Shown one piece after another: positions 1-7,722 of a stretch of 64,000 nt of DNA. Numbering within the stretch: position 1 is the stretch's first letter; each line of letters opens with the position of its first letter. The notes under the pieces are model-generated. The model was not told the DNA's origin, did no database searches, and worked only from the letters and a program-made list of their open reading frames with translations. Where the stretch lies: assembly GCF_001721295.1 (NCBI RefSeq), contig NZ_MDDS01000046.1, positions 124,001 to 188,000 of the forward strand, given 5' to 3'. Source of the DNA: Sphingomonas turrisvirgatae (GTDB lineage: Bacteria > Pseudomonadota > Alphaproteobacteria > Sphingomonadales > Sphingomonadaceae). A program made the position numbers and the translations under genes.

Positions 1-1244
1 TCGCCTTTGTCTGCGACGAAACGACCGCCGACGCACTGCGCCCGATCGCGATCGAACAGGGGTGGAACCCCGAGAAGGTCAACAAGGGCGGACTGCGCAA
101 CGCGGTACAGACGCTATCGGTGTCGGCCAGCCCGAACGTGCTGTTCGTCGATCTGTCGGAAAGCGGCGATCCGCTCAACGACATCAACGCGCTCGCCGAA
201 GTGTGCGAGCCGGGCACGGTGGTGATCGCCGCGGGCCAGGTCAACGACGTGCGCCTATATCGCGACCTGGTCGCGTCGGGCATTCAGGATTACCTGCTCA
301 AGCCGCTGAACCCGGACATGCTGCGTGAGGCATTTGCCCACGCCTATACGACGCTGAACGCGCCCAAGCATGTCGATCCCACCGTCGACCGTCCGCATTG
401 CGCGGTTGCCGTGATCGGCACGCGTGGCGGCGTGGGCGCATCCACCATCGCGACCTCGCTTGCGTGGCTGACCAGCGAAAAGGGCGCGCGGACCACCGCG
501 CTGCTCGACCTCGACGTGCATTTCGGGACCGGCGCGCTGGCGCTCGACCTGGAACCCGGACGAGGCCTGACCGACGCGATCGAGAATCCCAGCCGCATCG
601 ACGGGCTGTTCATCGAACGCGCGATGGTGAAGGCGTCAGACAAGCTGGCGGTGCTGTCGGCAGAAGCGCCGATCAACCAGCCGGTGATGACCGATGGCGC
701 GGCGTTCTTCCAGCTGCAGGAGGAAATCCGCACGGCGTTCGAATGCACCGTGATCGACTTGCCGCGCACGATGCTGGTCAACTACCCGCACCTCATTACC
801 GATGTGCAGGTCGCGGTGCTGGTGACCGAGCTGACGCTCGCCGCCGCGCGCGACTCGATCCGCATCCTCAGCTGGTTCAAGTCGAACGCGCCGCACACCA
901 CCGTGATCGTGGTTGCCAACCGCGTGCCTGCCGGCGGAACGCTTGAGATCACGCGCAAGGATTTCGAAGGGTCGATCGAACGTCGCATCGACTACACCAT
1001 TCCCTATGACCCCAAGACCGCCGTTCAGGCCGCAAAGCTGGGCAAGCCGCTCGCCGAAGCGGGCAAGGCCGTGAAGGGCATGGCGCCGCTGGCCGAGATC
1101 GCCGAACGCGTCGTGGCGTTGACCGATTCCGGCGACGATGCGCGCGCACCCAAGGGCAAGGACAAGAAGGGTCAGGGCGCTTCGGACGGCAAGGGTACCT
1201 CGTTGTTCGCCAAGCTCAATCTGAAGCTGCCAAAGAAGAAGTAA
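1..1244 (+). CDS. cpaE: Tad pilus assembly protein CpaE (5' partial)
   Basis: The reading frame is open from the window edge, so the true start lies upstream; a GTG near 120 is internal. The first third looks like a degenerate receiver-type domain. It is followed by a MinD/ParA-like ATPase domain with the deviant Walker A motif GTRGGVGAST (about 415-450) and a strongly basic C-terminal tail rich in KKGQG and KLPKKK. CpaE proteins are cytoplasmic or polar ATPases that position and help assemble Flp/Tad pili. tadB follows after about 50 bases, as in Tad operons, but the usual secretion ATPase gene cpaF is not between them. Family is clear; the N-terminus is not visible. Confidence 0.9.
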   Translation, partial: AFVCDETTADALRPIAIEQGWNPEKVNKGGLRNAVQTLSVSASPNVLFVDLSESGDPLNDINALAEVCEPGTVVIAAGQVNDVRLYRDLVASGIQDYLLKPLNPDMLREAFAHAYTTLNAPKHVDPTVDRPHCAVAVIGTRGGVGASTIATSLAWLTSEKGARTTALLDLDVHFGTGALALDLEPGRGLTDAIENPSRIDGLFIERAMVKASDKLAVLSAEAPINQPVMTDGAAFFQLQEEIRTAFECTVIDLPRTMLVNYPHLITDVQVAVLVTELTLAAARDSIRILSWFKSNAPHTTVIVVANRVPAGGTLEITRKDFEGSIERRIDYTIPYDPKTAVQAAKLGKPLAEAGKAVKGMAPLAEIAERVVALTDSGDDARAPKGKDKKGQGASDGKGTSLFAKLNLKLPKKK

Positions 1245-1293
1245 GCGGCGTCGCGCAACGCGGCGTTTTGCACATGAGGAGACGACGGACGGC

Positions 1294-2274
1294 ATGGATA
1301 TTCTGCCGCTGATCCTGCTGGGCGGAGGCACCTTCCTGGTGCTGCTGCTGATGATCCTCGCCTTTGCGGGTCCGTCCGCCAAGGCCGCGGGGTCGCGCCG
1401 GCTCGTCTCGCTCCGCGACCGCCACGCCGGCGTGATCGGCGCAGGCGCGGTCGAGGCGCAGATCCGCAAGATCTCGAACCGCAGCAAGGCAAGCGGCATG
1501 GAAAGCGCGGCCGCACGGCTGCTGCCCAATCCTGCCCAGCTGGCCAAGCGGCTGGAGATGACCGGCAAGACGTGGACGGTCGGGCAATATGCCATGGCCA
1601 CCTTGGGCCTGCTGGTCGTGATCGCCGGCCTGCTGATACTTCAGGGCCTGCCGTTCCTGCTCGCCCTGCTGATCGGCGTCGTGATCGGCGCGGGCCTGCC
1701 CCACATGGTGGTCGGCTTTTTCATCAACAAGCGCGTCGCCGACTTCACCAAGAAGTTTCCGGACGCGATCGAATTGCTCGTTCGCGGGCTGCGTTCGGGC
1801 CTTCCGATTACCGAGACGATGAACGTCGTCGGCAGCGAGGTCGACGGCCCGGTCGGCGAGGAATTCCGTGCCATCACCGACAAGATGAAGATCGGACGCA
1901 CGCTGGACCAGGCGCTTCAGGAAACCGCCGACCGGCTGGGCACGCCCGAATTCCAGTTCTTTGTCATCACCATCGCGATCCAGCGCGAGACCGGCGGCAA
2001 CCTTGCCGAAACGCTCGCCAACCTGGCCGAAGTGCTGCGCAAGCGGTCGCAGATGAAGCTGAAGATCAAGGCGATGTCGTCGGAATCGAAGGCGTCGGCC
2101 TATATCATCGGCGCGCTGCCGTTCATCGTCTTCGGCCTGATCTGGACGATCAACGGGTCATACATGCAGAACTTCTTCGTCGATGAGCGGCTGATGGTCG
2201 CCGGCGGCGGCGGGATCATCTGGATGGGCATCGGGGCCTTTATCATGGCCAAGATGATCAACTTCGAGATTTGA
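1294..2274 (+). CDS. tadB: Tad pilus inner-membrane protein TadB (type II secretion F family)
   Basis: 326 aa. A hydrophobic N-terminal helix (LPLILLGGGTFLVLLLMILA) is followed by paired central membrane segments, a cytoplasmic T2SSF domain containing the typical FPDAIELLVRGLRSGLP stretch, and two C-terminal membrane helices. TadB and TadC form the inner-membrane platform on which the secretion ATPase drives Flp pilin assembly. A ribosome binding site (GAGGAGACGACGG) precedes the ATG. It sits directly after cpaE, and tadC begins 4 bases after its stop, so the genes are almost certainly co-transcribed. Length and topology are normal for the family. Confidence 0.92.
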   Translation: MDILPLILLGGGTFLVLLLMILAFAGPSAKAAGSRRLVSLRDRHAGVIGAGAVEAQIRKISNRSKASGMESAAARLLPNPAQLAKRLEMTGKTWTVGQYAMATLGLLVVIAGLLILQGLPFLLALLIGVVIGAGLPHMVVGFFINKRVADFTKKFPDAIELLVRGLRSGLPITETMNVVGSEVDGPVGEEFRAITDKMKIGRTLDQALQETADRLGTPEFQFFVITIAIQRETGGNLAETLANLAEVLRKRSQMKLKIKAMSSESKASAYIIGALPFIVFGLIWTINGSYMQNFFVDERLMVAGGGGIIWMGIGAFIMAKMINFEI

Positions 2275-2278
2275 TGCT

Positions 2279-3277
2279 ATGACAACGCCTCCTTCCGGCC
2301 CTACCCTGCTCGGCGTCGATGTCGTCTTTGCCGGGACGATGCTAGCCGGCATCGCCGCCTTCTGCGTCGTCGTCGCCATCTACGCCGCCACGTCCGTCCG
2401 CGATCCCATGGCCAAGCGCGTCAAGGCGCTGAACGACCGGCGCGAGCAGCTGAAGGCCGGCATCACCGCATCGACCAGCAAGCGGCGCGCGAAGCTGGTT
2501 CAAAAGAACGAGACGACCGATCGCATCCGGTCCTTCCTCTCCTCGCTCAAGGTGTTGCAGGACGAGCAGGTCAAGGCCGCGCAGATCAAGCTGCTGCAGG
2601 CGGGTATCCGATCGAAGGATTACGCTTACGCCGTGATCTTCGGCCGGCTGGTGCTGCCGATCGTGCTGGGCGGCATCATGCTGTTCCTGGTCTATGGCAC
2701 CGATATGTTTGCCGACTGGTCGCCGCTCAAGGCCTATGGCCTGGTCGCCGGCAGCTTCATCCTGTCCTACAAGGGGCCGGACATCTTCCTGAAGAACAAG
2801 ATCCAGAAGCGAAGCGCCGCGATCCGCAAGGGCATTCCCGATGCGCTCGACCTGCTCGTCATCTGCGCCGAGGCAGGCTTGACCGTCGACGCCGCCTTTG
2901 CGCGCGTGGCCAAGGAGCTGGGCAAGGCATATCCCGAATTGGGTGAGGAATTTTCGCTCACCGCGATCGAGCTGGGCTTCCTGACCGACCGTCGCATGGC
3001 GTTCGAGAATATGGCGATGCGCATCGACCTCGATTCGATCCGCGGGGTCGTCACGACGATGATCCAGACCGAGAAATACGGCACCCCGCTGGCTTCCGCA
3101 TTGCGCGTCCTGTCGGCCGAGTTCCGCAACGAACGCATGATGCGCGCCGAGGAAAAGGCCGCCCGCCTGCCCGCAATCATGACCGTGCCGCTTATCCTGT
3201 TCATTCTGCCGGTGCTGTTCGTCGTCATCCTGGGTCCGGCGGCCTGTTCGATCAACGACGCGTTGATGACCGGCTAG
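2279..3277 (+). CDS. tadC: Tad pilus inner-membrane protein TadC (type II secretion F family)
   Basis: 332 aa. It has an N-terminal membrane helix, a charged cytoplasmic stretch, two membrane segments around residues 125-175, a T2SSF domain with GIPDALDLLVICAEAGLTVD, and a C-terminal hydrophobic segment (PLILFILPVLFVVILGP). It is the second platform protein of the Tad secretion machine. It begins 4 bases after the tadB stop. Assignment rests on domain content and on position as the distal partner in the cpaE-tadB-tadC order. Confidence 0.92.
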   Translation: MTTPPSGPTLLGVDVVFAGTMLAGIAAFCVVVAIYAATSVRDPMAKRVKALNDRREQLKAGITASTSKRRAKLVQKNETTDRIRSFLSSLKVLQDEQVKAAQIKLLQAGIRSKDYAYAVIFGRLVLPIVLGGIMLFLVYGTDMFADWSPLKAYGLVAGSFILSYKGPDIFLKNKIQKRSAAIRKGIPDALDLLVICAEAGLTVDAAFARVAKELGKAYPELGEEFSLTAIELGFLTDRRMAFENMAMRIDLDSIRGVVTTMIQTEKYGTPLASALRVLSAEFRNERMMRAEEKAARLPAIMTVPLILFILPVLFVVILGPAACSINDALMTG

Positions 3278-3314
3278 GCTGGTCGCGGCGCCTCAAATCC
3301 GTCAGGATAGTCTC

Positions 3315-3530
3315 ATGCCCTTCGCGTCTCCCCTTGGCTGGCTGATCGTGGTGCTGGCGCTGGTCGCCGGCTGGGTGATCGGTGCGGCGACGAGCCCTGC
3401 CGGTCGCAAATGGCACAAGCGCTTCCGCGAGCGCGAGGTCATTATCGCCAAGTACAAGCGCGAGATGGAAAAGGCGCTGGTCAAGGCGCGCGAACGAGTT
3501 CGACAGTTGGAGGACGAACGCGAAGCCTGA
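3315..3530 (+). CDS. small membrane-anchored coiled-coil protein, unknown function
   Basis: 71 aa. One N-terminal transmembrane helix (about residues 8-28) is followed by a very charged, probably helical region of alternating Lys/Arg and Glu that looks like a short coiled coil. No catalytic motif is seen. It begins 37 bases after tadC in the same orientation, preceded by CAGGATAG-like spacing, so it may be the last gene of the pilus operon; no strong terminator separates them. It could equally be a general envelope protein. I do not recognise a named family. Confidence 0.65.
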   Translation: MPFASPLGWLIVVLALVAGWVIGAATSPAGRKWHKRFREREVIIAKYKREMEKALVKARERVRQLEDEREA

Positions 3531-3541
3531 GCGGCTCGCGG

Positions 3542-4084
3542 CTAAGGCGCGCCGATCAACACGCGCTGATAGCGTTCGACCACTTCGGCCAGCGGGCGCC
3601 CCTGCCCATCCAGCACGATCGCGCGGTGGCGGATGATCTCAGCGCTGCCCTGGCCCTTTGCCAGCCGGATCGAGACGGTACGACGGCTGGGCACCAGCGG
3701 CAGGATCACGCGGCCGAACGGCGCGTCACTGTCGTCGAGCGCGGCGTTCATCGCGGGGGTGAGGCGCGCAGGCACATACCAGTTCGTCGCTTCCGACAAG
3801 ACGGCATCGCCGCACATCAGCCGTACGCGACGGTAGCCGAGCGGCTCGTCCTTGCCGACCCTCAGCCGAAAACGCGACGGCGCGGCGCTGCCCGGAGCGC
3901 GCCCGCGTTCCACTTCGGCCCGAACACGCGGGGGATCGGCAAGGCCCAGCGCGGCGCAGCGCCGTTCCAGCACCGCCGTCGCCGTCGAGCTGGCGAGCAG
4001 TTCGGCATTGAGCCGTTCGATCGCATCCGAATGACCCGCTGGCACGGCGGCAGCCGCAAGCACGACCGCCGCCGCGACGATCAC
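3542..4084 (-). CDS. exported protein with chorismate-lyase-like C-terminal region
   Basis: 180 aa. The N-terminus is an Ala/Val-rich signal peptide. The remainder has the pattern of the chorismate-lyase/UTRA fold: an R-V-x-L strand, an A-x-NWYVPxRL segment, a PFGRVILPL segment and a late E-x-Y motif (VVERYQRVL). The GTG start overlaps the ppdK stop as GTGA, so its translation is coupled to pyruvate phosphate dikinase. Related proteins in sphingomonads are usually annotated as hypothetical. Fold assignment is by eye and moderate; substrate is unknown, and true chorismate lyases are cytoplasmic. Confidence 0.65.
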   Translation of the reverse strand: MIVAAAVVLAAAAVPAGHSDAIERLNAELLASSTATAVLERRCAALGLADPPRVRAEVERGRAPGSAAPSRFRLRVGKDEPLGYRRVRLMCGDAVLSEATNWYVPARLTPAMNAALDDSDAPFGRVILPLVPSRRTVSIRLAKGQGSAEIIRHRAIVLDGQGRPLAEVVERYQRVLIGAP

Positions 4085-6744
4085 TTCGCCTTCAGCGCCG
4101 CCTGCGCCGCGGCCAGCCGGGCGATCGGCACGCGATAGGGCGAGGCGGACACGTAATCGAGTCCGGTCTGTTCACAGAATGCGATCGAGGCCGGATCACC
4201 GCCATGCTCGCCGCAGATGCCCAGTTTGATGTCGGGGCGGGTCGCACGTCCACGCTCGGCAGCGATCTCGATCAGCTCGCCCACACCCTCGACATCGATG
4301 CTGACGAACGGGTCGCGAGCATAGATGCCCTTTTCCACATAGGTCGTCAGGAAGCGGCCGGCATCGTCGCGACTGACGCCCAGCGTGGTCTGCGTCAGAT
4401 CGTTGGTGCCGAAGCTGAAGAACGCGCCGGCCTCGGCGATCTCGCCCGCTCGCAGCGCTGCGCGAGGCAGTTCGATCATCGTGCCGACGAGATAGTCGAT
4501 CGTGCGTCCCTTTTCGGCGAACACCGCCTGCGCGGCCTTGTCCACTACCGCCTTCATCAGCTCCAGCTCGCGCTTGGTCGCGACGAGCGGGATCATGACT
4601 TCGGGCACCGGCGCGGCGCCGGACTTTTCCGCTACCTCGCACGCCGCCTCGAAGATCGCGCGGGCCTGCATCTCATAGATTTCGGGATAGGTGACGCCGA
4701 GGCGGCAACCGCGATGGCCGAGCATCGGGTTAAACTCATGCAGTTCGGCGGCACGGCGGCGGAGCGTCTCGACGTCGAGGCCGGCGGCCTGCGCAACCTC
4801 GGCAAACTCGGCTTCCTCGTGCGGCAGGAACTCGTGCAACGGCGGATCGAGCAGGCGGATCGTGCAGGGCAGCCCCGCCATCACCTCGAAAATCTCGGCG
4901 AAATCCCTACGCTGTTCGGGCAACAGCTTATCAAGCGCGGCGCGGCGGCCAGCTTCGCTGTCGGCCAGGATCATCTGGCGCACGGCGGTGATCCGCGCCG
5001 CATCGAAGAACATGTGCTCGGTACGGCACAGACCGATGCCCTCCGCGCCGAAATCGCGCGCGGTACGGCAGTCGAGCGGCGTTTCGGCATTGGTGCGCAC
5101 CTTCAGGCGGCGGACCTTATCGGCCCATTCCATCAGCGTGCCGAAGTCGCCAGCCAGCTCGGGCTGGATCGTCGGGACTTCGCCGACCATCACTTCGCCG
5201 GTCGCGCCGTCGATGGTGATGACGTCGCCTTCCCTCACCTCGCGCATGCCGACGCGCATCACGCCTTCCTTGGCGTTGATCGATAGCGTGCCGGCACCGG
5301 ACACGCACGGCCGGCCCATGCCACGCGCGACCACCGCCGCGTGGCTGGTCATGCCGCCGCGCGCGGTCAGGATGCCCTTGGCGGCGTGCATGCCGTGAAT
5401 ATCTTCGGGCGAGGTTTCGACGCGGACAAGGATCACCGCGTCACCATTGTTCGCGCGCTTCTCGGCCGTATCGCTGTCGAACACCGCACAGCCCGACGCC
5501 GCACCGGGCGAGGCCGGCAGCCCCTTGGTCAGCACATCGCGCGCCGCCTTGGGATCGAGCGTCGGGTGGAGCAGCTGATCGAGCGCCTGCGGATCGACCC
5601 GCGCGATCGCCTCTTCCTGCTTAATCAGCCCCTCTTCGGCCATGTCGACCGCGATCTTCAGCGCGGCCTTGGCGGTGCGCTTGCCCGAACGGGTCTGAAG
5701 CATCCACAGCTTGCCGCGCTCGACCGTGAACTCGATGTCCTGCATGTCGCGATAGTGGCGCTCGAGCAGATCGAACACATCGGCGAGCTGGCCGTAGACT
5801 TCCGGCATCGCCTCTTCCATCGACGCCGGCTTGGCCCCCGCTTTCTCACGCGCCGCCTTGGTCAGATATTGCGGCGTGCGGATGCCGGCGACGACGTCCT
5901 CGCCCTGCGCGTTGATCAGGAATTCGCCATAATAGGCGTTCTCGCCGGTCGCGGGATCGCGGGTGAAGGCGACGCCAGTGGCCGAGGTGTCGCCCATATT
6001 GCCGAACACCATCGCCTGGACGTTGACCGCCGTGCCCCAGTCGCCGGGAATGTCGTTCAGGCGACGATAGACCTTGGCGCGCTCCGACTGCCACGACCCG
6101 AACACCGCGCCGATCGCGCCCCACAGCTGGTCGTGCACGTCCTGCGGGAACGGCTTGCCCCACAGCTCCTGCACCAGCGCCTTGTATTCCTCGACCAGCT
6201 TCTGCCAGTCCCTGGCGGTCAGCTCCGTGTCGAGCGAATAGCCATTGTCTTCCTTGGCGATCTCCAGCGCTTCTTCGAACCGGCCGTGGTCGAGCTCGAG
6301 CACGACGTCGGAATACATCTGGATGAAACGGCGATAGCTGTCCCAGGCGAAGCGCTCGTCGCCCGAGATCGCGGCGAGGCCCTGCACGGTCTCGTCGTTG
6401 AGGCCCAGGTTGAGGACGGTGTCCATCATGCCCGGCATCGACACGCGCGCGCCGGAGCGGACCGAAACCAGCAGCGGGTCGGCCGCATTGCCGAACGTCT
6501 TGCCCGTCACGCCCTCGATATGCTGAACGCCGGTCGCGACTTCGGCTTTCAAGCTCTCCGGAAAGCTTTCGCCCTGTTCGTAATAGAGCGCGCAGACCGG
6601 GGTCGAGATGGTGAAGCCCGGCGGCACCGGCAGGCCGATCGATGCCATGCCGTCAAGGTTCGCGCCCTTGCCGCCCAGCAGGTTCTTGTCGCCTTGCCCG
6701 CCGTCCGAGACACCGCCGCCGAAGCGGTAAACATAACGAGTCAT
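4081..6744 (-). CDS. ppdK: pyruvate, phosphate dikinase
   Basis: 887 aa, the usual length for PPDK. It interconverts pyruvate, ATP and phosphate with phosphoenolpyruvate, AMP and pyrophosphate. The N-terminal ATP-grasp domain starts with GGKGANLDGMASIGLPVPPG. The central swivelling domain carries the phospho-histidine motif GGMTSHAAVVARGMGRPCVS. The PEP/pyruvate barrel contains GIGLCRTEHMFF, and the C-terminal end contains CGEHGGDP. The next gene overlaps its stop by 4 bases. The divergent gene upstream leaves about 150 bases for promoters, which include the palindrome CCAGCGCTGG at 6824-6833. Confidence 0.98.
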   Translation of the reverse strand: MTRYVYRFGGGVSDGGQGDKNLLGGKGANLDGMASIGLPVPPGFTISTPVCALYYEQGESFPESLKAEVATGVQHIEGVTGKTFGNAADPLLVSVRSGARVSMPGMMDTVLNLGLNDETVQGLAAISGDERFAWDSYRRFIQMYSDVVLELDHGRFEEALEIAKEDNGYSLDTELTARDWQKLVEEYKALVQELWGKPFPQDVHDQLWGAIGAVFGSWQSERAKVYRRLNDIPGDWGTAVNVQAMVFGNMGDTSATGVAFTRDPATGENAYYGEFLINAQGEDVVAGIRTPQYLTKAAREKAGAKPASMEEAMPEVYGQLADVFDLLERHYRDMQDIEFTVERGKLWMLQTRSGKRTAKAALKIAVDMAEEGLIKQEEAIARVDPQALDQLLHPTLDPKAARDVLTKGLPASPGAASGCAVFDSDTAEKRANNGDAVILVRVETSPEDIHGMHAAKGILTARGGMTSHAAVVARGMGRPCVSGAGTLSINAKEGVMRVGMREVREGDVITIDGATGEVMVGEVPTIQPELAGDFGTLMEWADKVRRLKVRTNAETPLDCRTARDFGAEGIGLCRTEHMFFDAARITAVRQMILADSEAGRRAALDKLLPEQRRDFAEIFEVMAGLPCTIRLLDPPLHEFLPHEEAEFAEVAQAAGLDVETLRRRAAELHEFNPMLGHRGCRLGVTYPEIYEMQARAIFEAACEVAEKSGAAPVPEVMIPLVATKRELELMKAVVDKAAQAVFAEKGRTIDYLVGTMIELPRAALRAGEIAEAGAFFSFGTNDLTQTTLGVSRDDAGRFLTTYVEKGIYARDPFVSIDVEGVGELIEIAAERGRATRPDIKLGICGEHGGDPASIAFCEQTGLDYVSASPYRVPIARLAAAQAALKAK

Positions 6745-6896
6745 TTCAGCCCCTTCTGTGTCCCGCGCGCGGCGGCATCGGGCGCGGCTCTACCGCAGCT
6801 GCGAACAGGGGGAAAGGGCTTGTCCAGCGCTGGCAGAGACTAGAAATGCTTTGCACATCCATTACGCTCCGTCAGGTTCGCGATGGGGGAAGCAAC

Positions 6897-7697
6897 ATGA
6901 CCTTGACGATGATAGGCATGGCAATGGCTGCGGCCAGTGCCGACAAAGCGGCCCATGCGTTGCAACCTTCCGGTCAGTGGACGCTCGATTATTCGGAAAA
7001 CAGCTGCGTCTTGACTCGCCCTTTCGGCAGCGGGGACGAACAGGTCACCTTCGGCTTTCGCCTGCTTCCCAACATGCTCGCGTCGGACGGATTGCTGGTC
7101 CAGCCCAAGCGGCGCGGCGCCGTCGACGGGCGACTGTTGATGCGCATCGATCCGGGTAGCGCCAGGGTCGAAAGCCGGTTTCGCACCCTGCAGGGGAAGG
7201 ACGGAGCCGCAATCGCCATCTTTGGCATCGACGCCGATGACATGGAGAAAATCGCTGCGGCGCAACAGATCGAGCTGAACCTCGCCGGGCGCAAGATCGC
7301 GCTCGCGGCCAAGGGGATGGACAAGGCCATTGCAGCGACCAAGGCGTGCCTTGATGACCTGCTCACCACATGGAAGATCGACCCGGCGATCAACGCCAAT
7401 GTCGCGAAAAGGCCCCGGCCCGTCGGGACGCCCGGCAACTGGGTGACGGACGACGATTATCCGTCGGGGTCCGTAGTCGCCGGGGAGCAGGGCTCGGTCA
7501 CCTTCCGGCTGGATATCGACGCCAAGGGCACGCCCTCAGGCTGCACGGTCGTCGCCGGCAGTGGCTACAAGGCGCTGAACGAAGCGACGTGCGAACTGAT
7601 GATGAAGCGAGCGCGCTTCCGCCCGGCGGAGCTCGCCGATGGAGCGCCCACGCCCTATTTTTACATCAGCCGCTTCACGTGGCGGGTCGCCTACTGA
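6897..7697 (+). CDS. TonB C-terminal-domain protein, exported or periplasmic
   Basis: 266 aa from the ATG at 6897, chosen because GGGGGA precedes it at good spacing; the longer open frame upstream has no support. The N-terminal half has no recognised motif. The last 80 residues resemble a TonB C-terminal domain: GSVTFRLDIDAKGTPSGCTV, then a Cys-containing helix (CELMMKRARFRPA) and a final aromatic strand. No clear TonB membrane anchor or proline-rich spacer is present, so this is a TonB-fold protein rather than a canonical energy transducer. It is divergent from ppdK and convergent with glyS. Confidence 0.75.
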   Translation: MTLTMIGMAMAAASADKAAHALQPSGQWTLDYSENSCVLTRPFGSGDEQVTFGFRLLPNMLASDGLLVQPKRRGAVDGRLLMRIDPGSARVESRFRTLQGKDGAAIAIFGIDADDMEKIAAAQQIELNLAGRKIALAAKGMDKAIAATKACLDDLLTTWKIDPAINANVAKRPRPVGTPGNWVTDDDYPSGSVVAGEQGSVTFRLDIDAKGTPSGCTVVAGSGYKALNEATCELMMKRARFRPAELADGAPTPYFYISRFTWRVAY

Positions 7698-7704
7698 GCC
7701 TGCA

Positions 7705-7722
7705 CGAGGGCCCTAGCCCTCG
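7705..7722. terminator. short convergent hairpin
   Basis: A perfect 7-bp inverted repeat, CGAGGGC-CCTA-GCCCTCG, lies between the stop of the TonB-like gene (7697) and the stop of glyS (7713), and overlaps the glyS stop codon. It could end transcription from both sides. There is no long T run, so termination is an inference. Confidence 0.4.

Noticed and set aside
5341..6843. 500-codon open frame antisense to ppdK
   Set aside because: It is a mirror of a highly conserved gene in GC-rich DNA, has His/Arg-rich composition without domains and no ribosome binding site.
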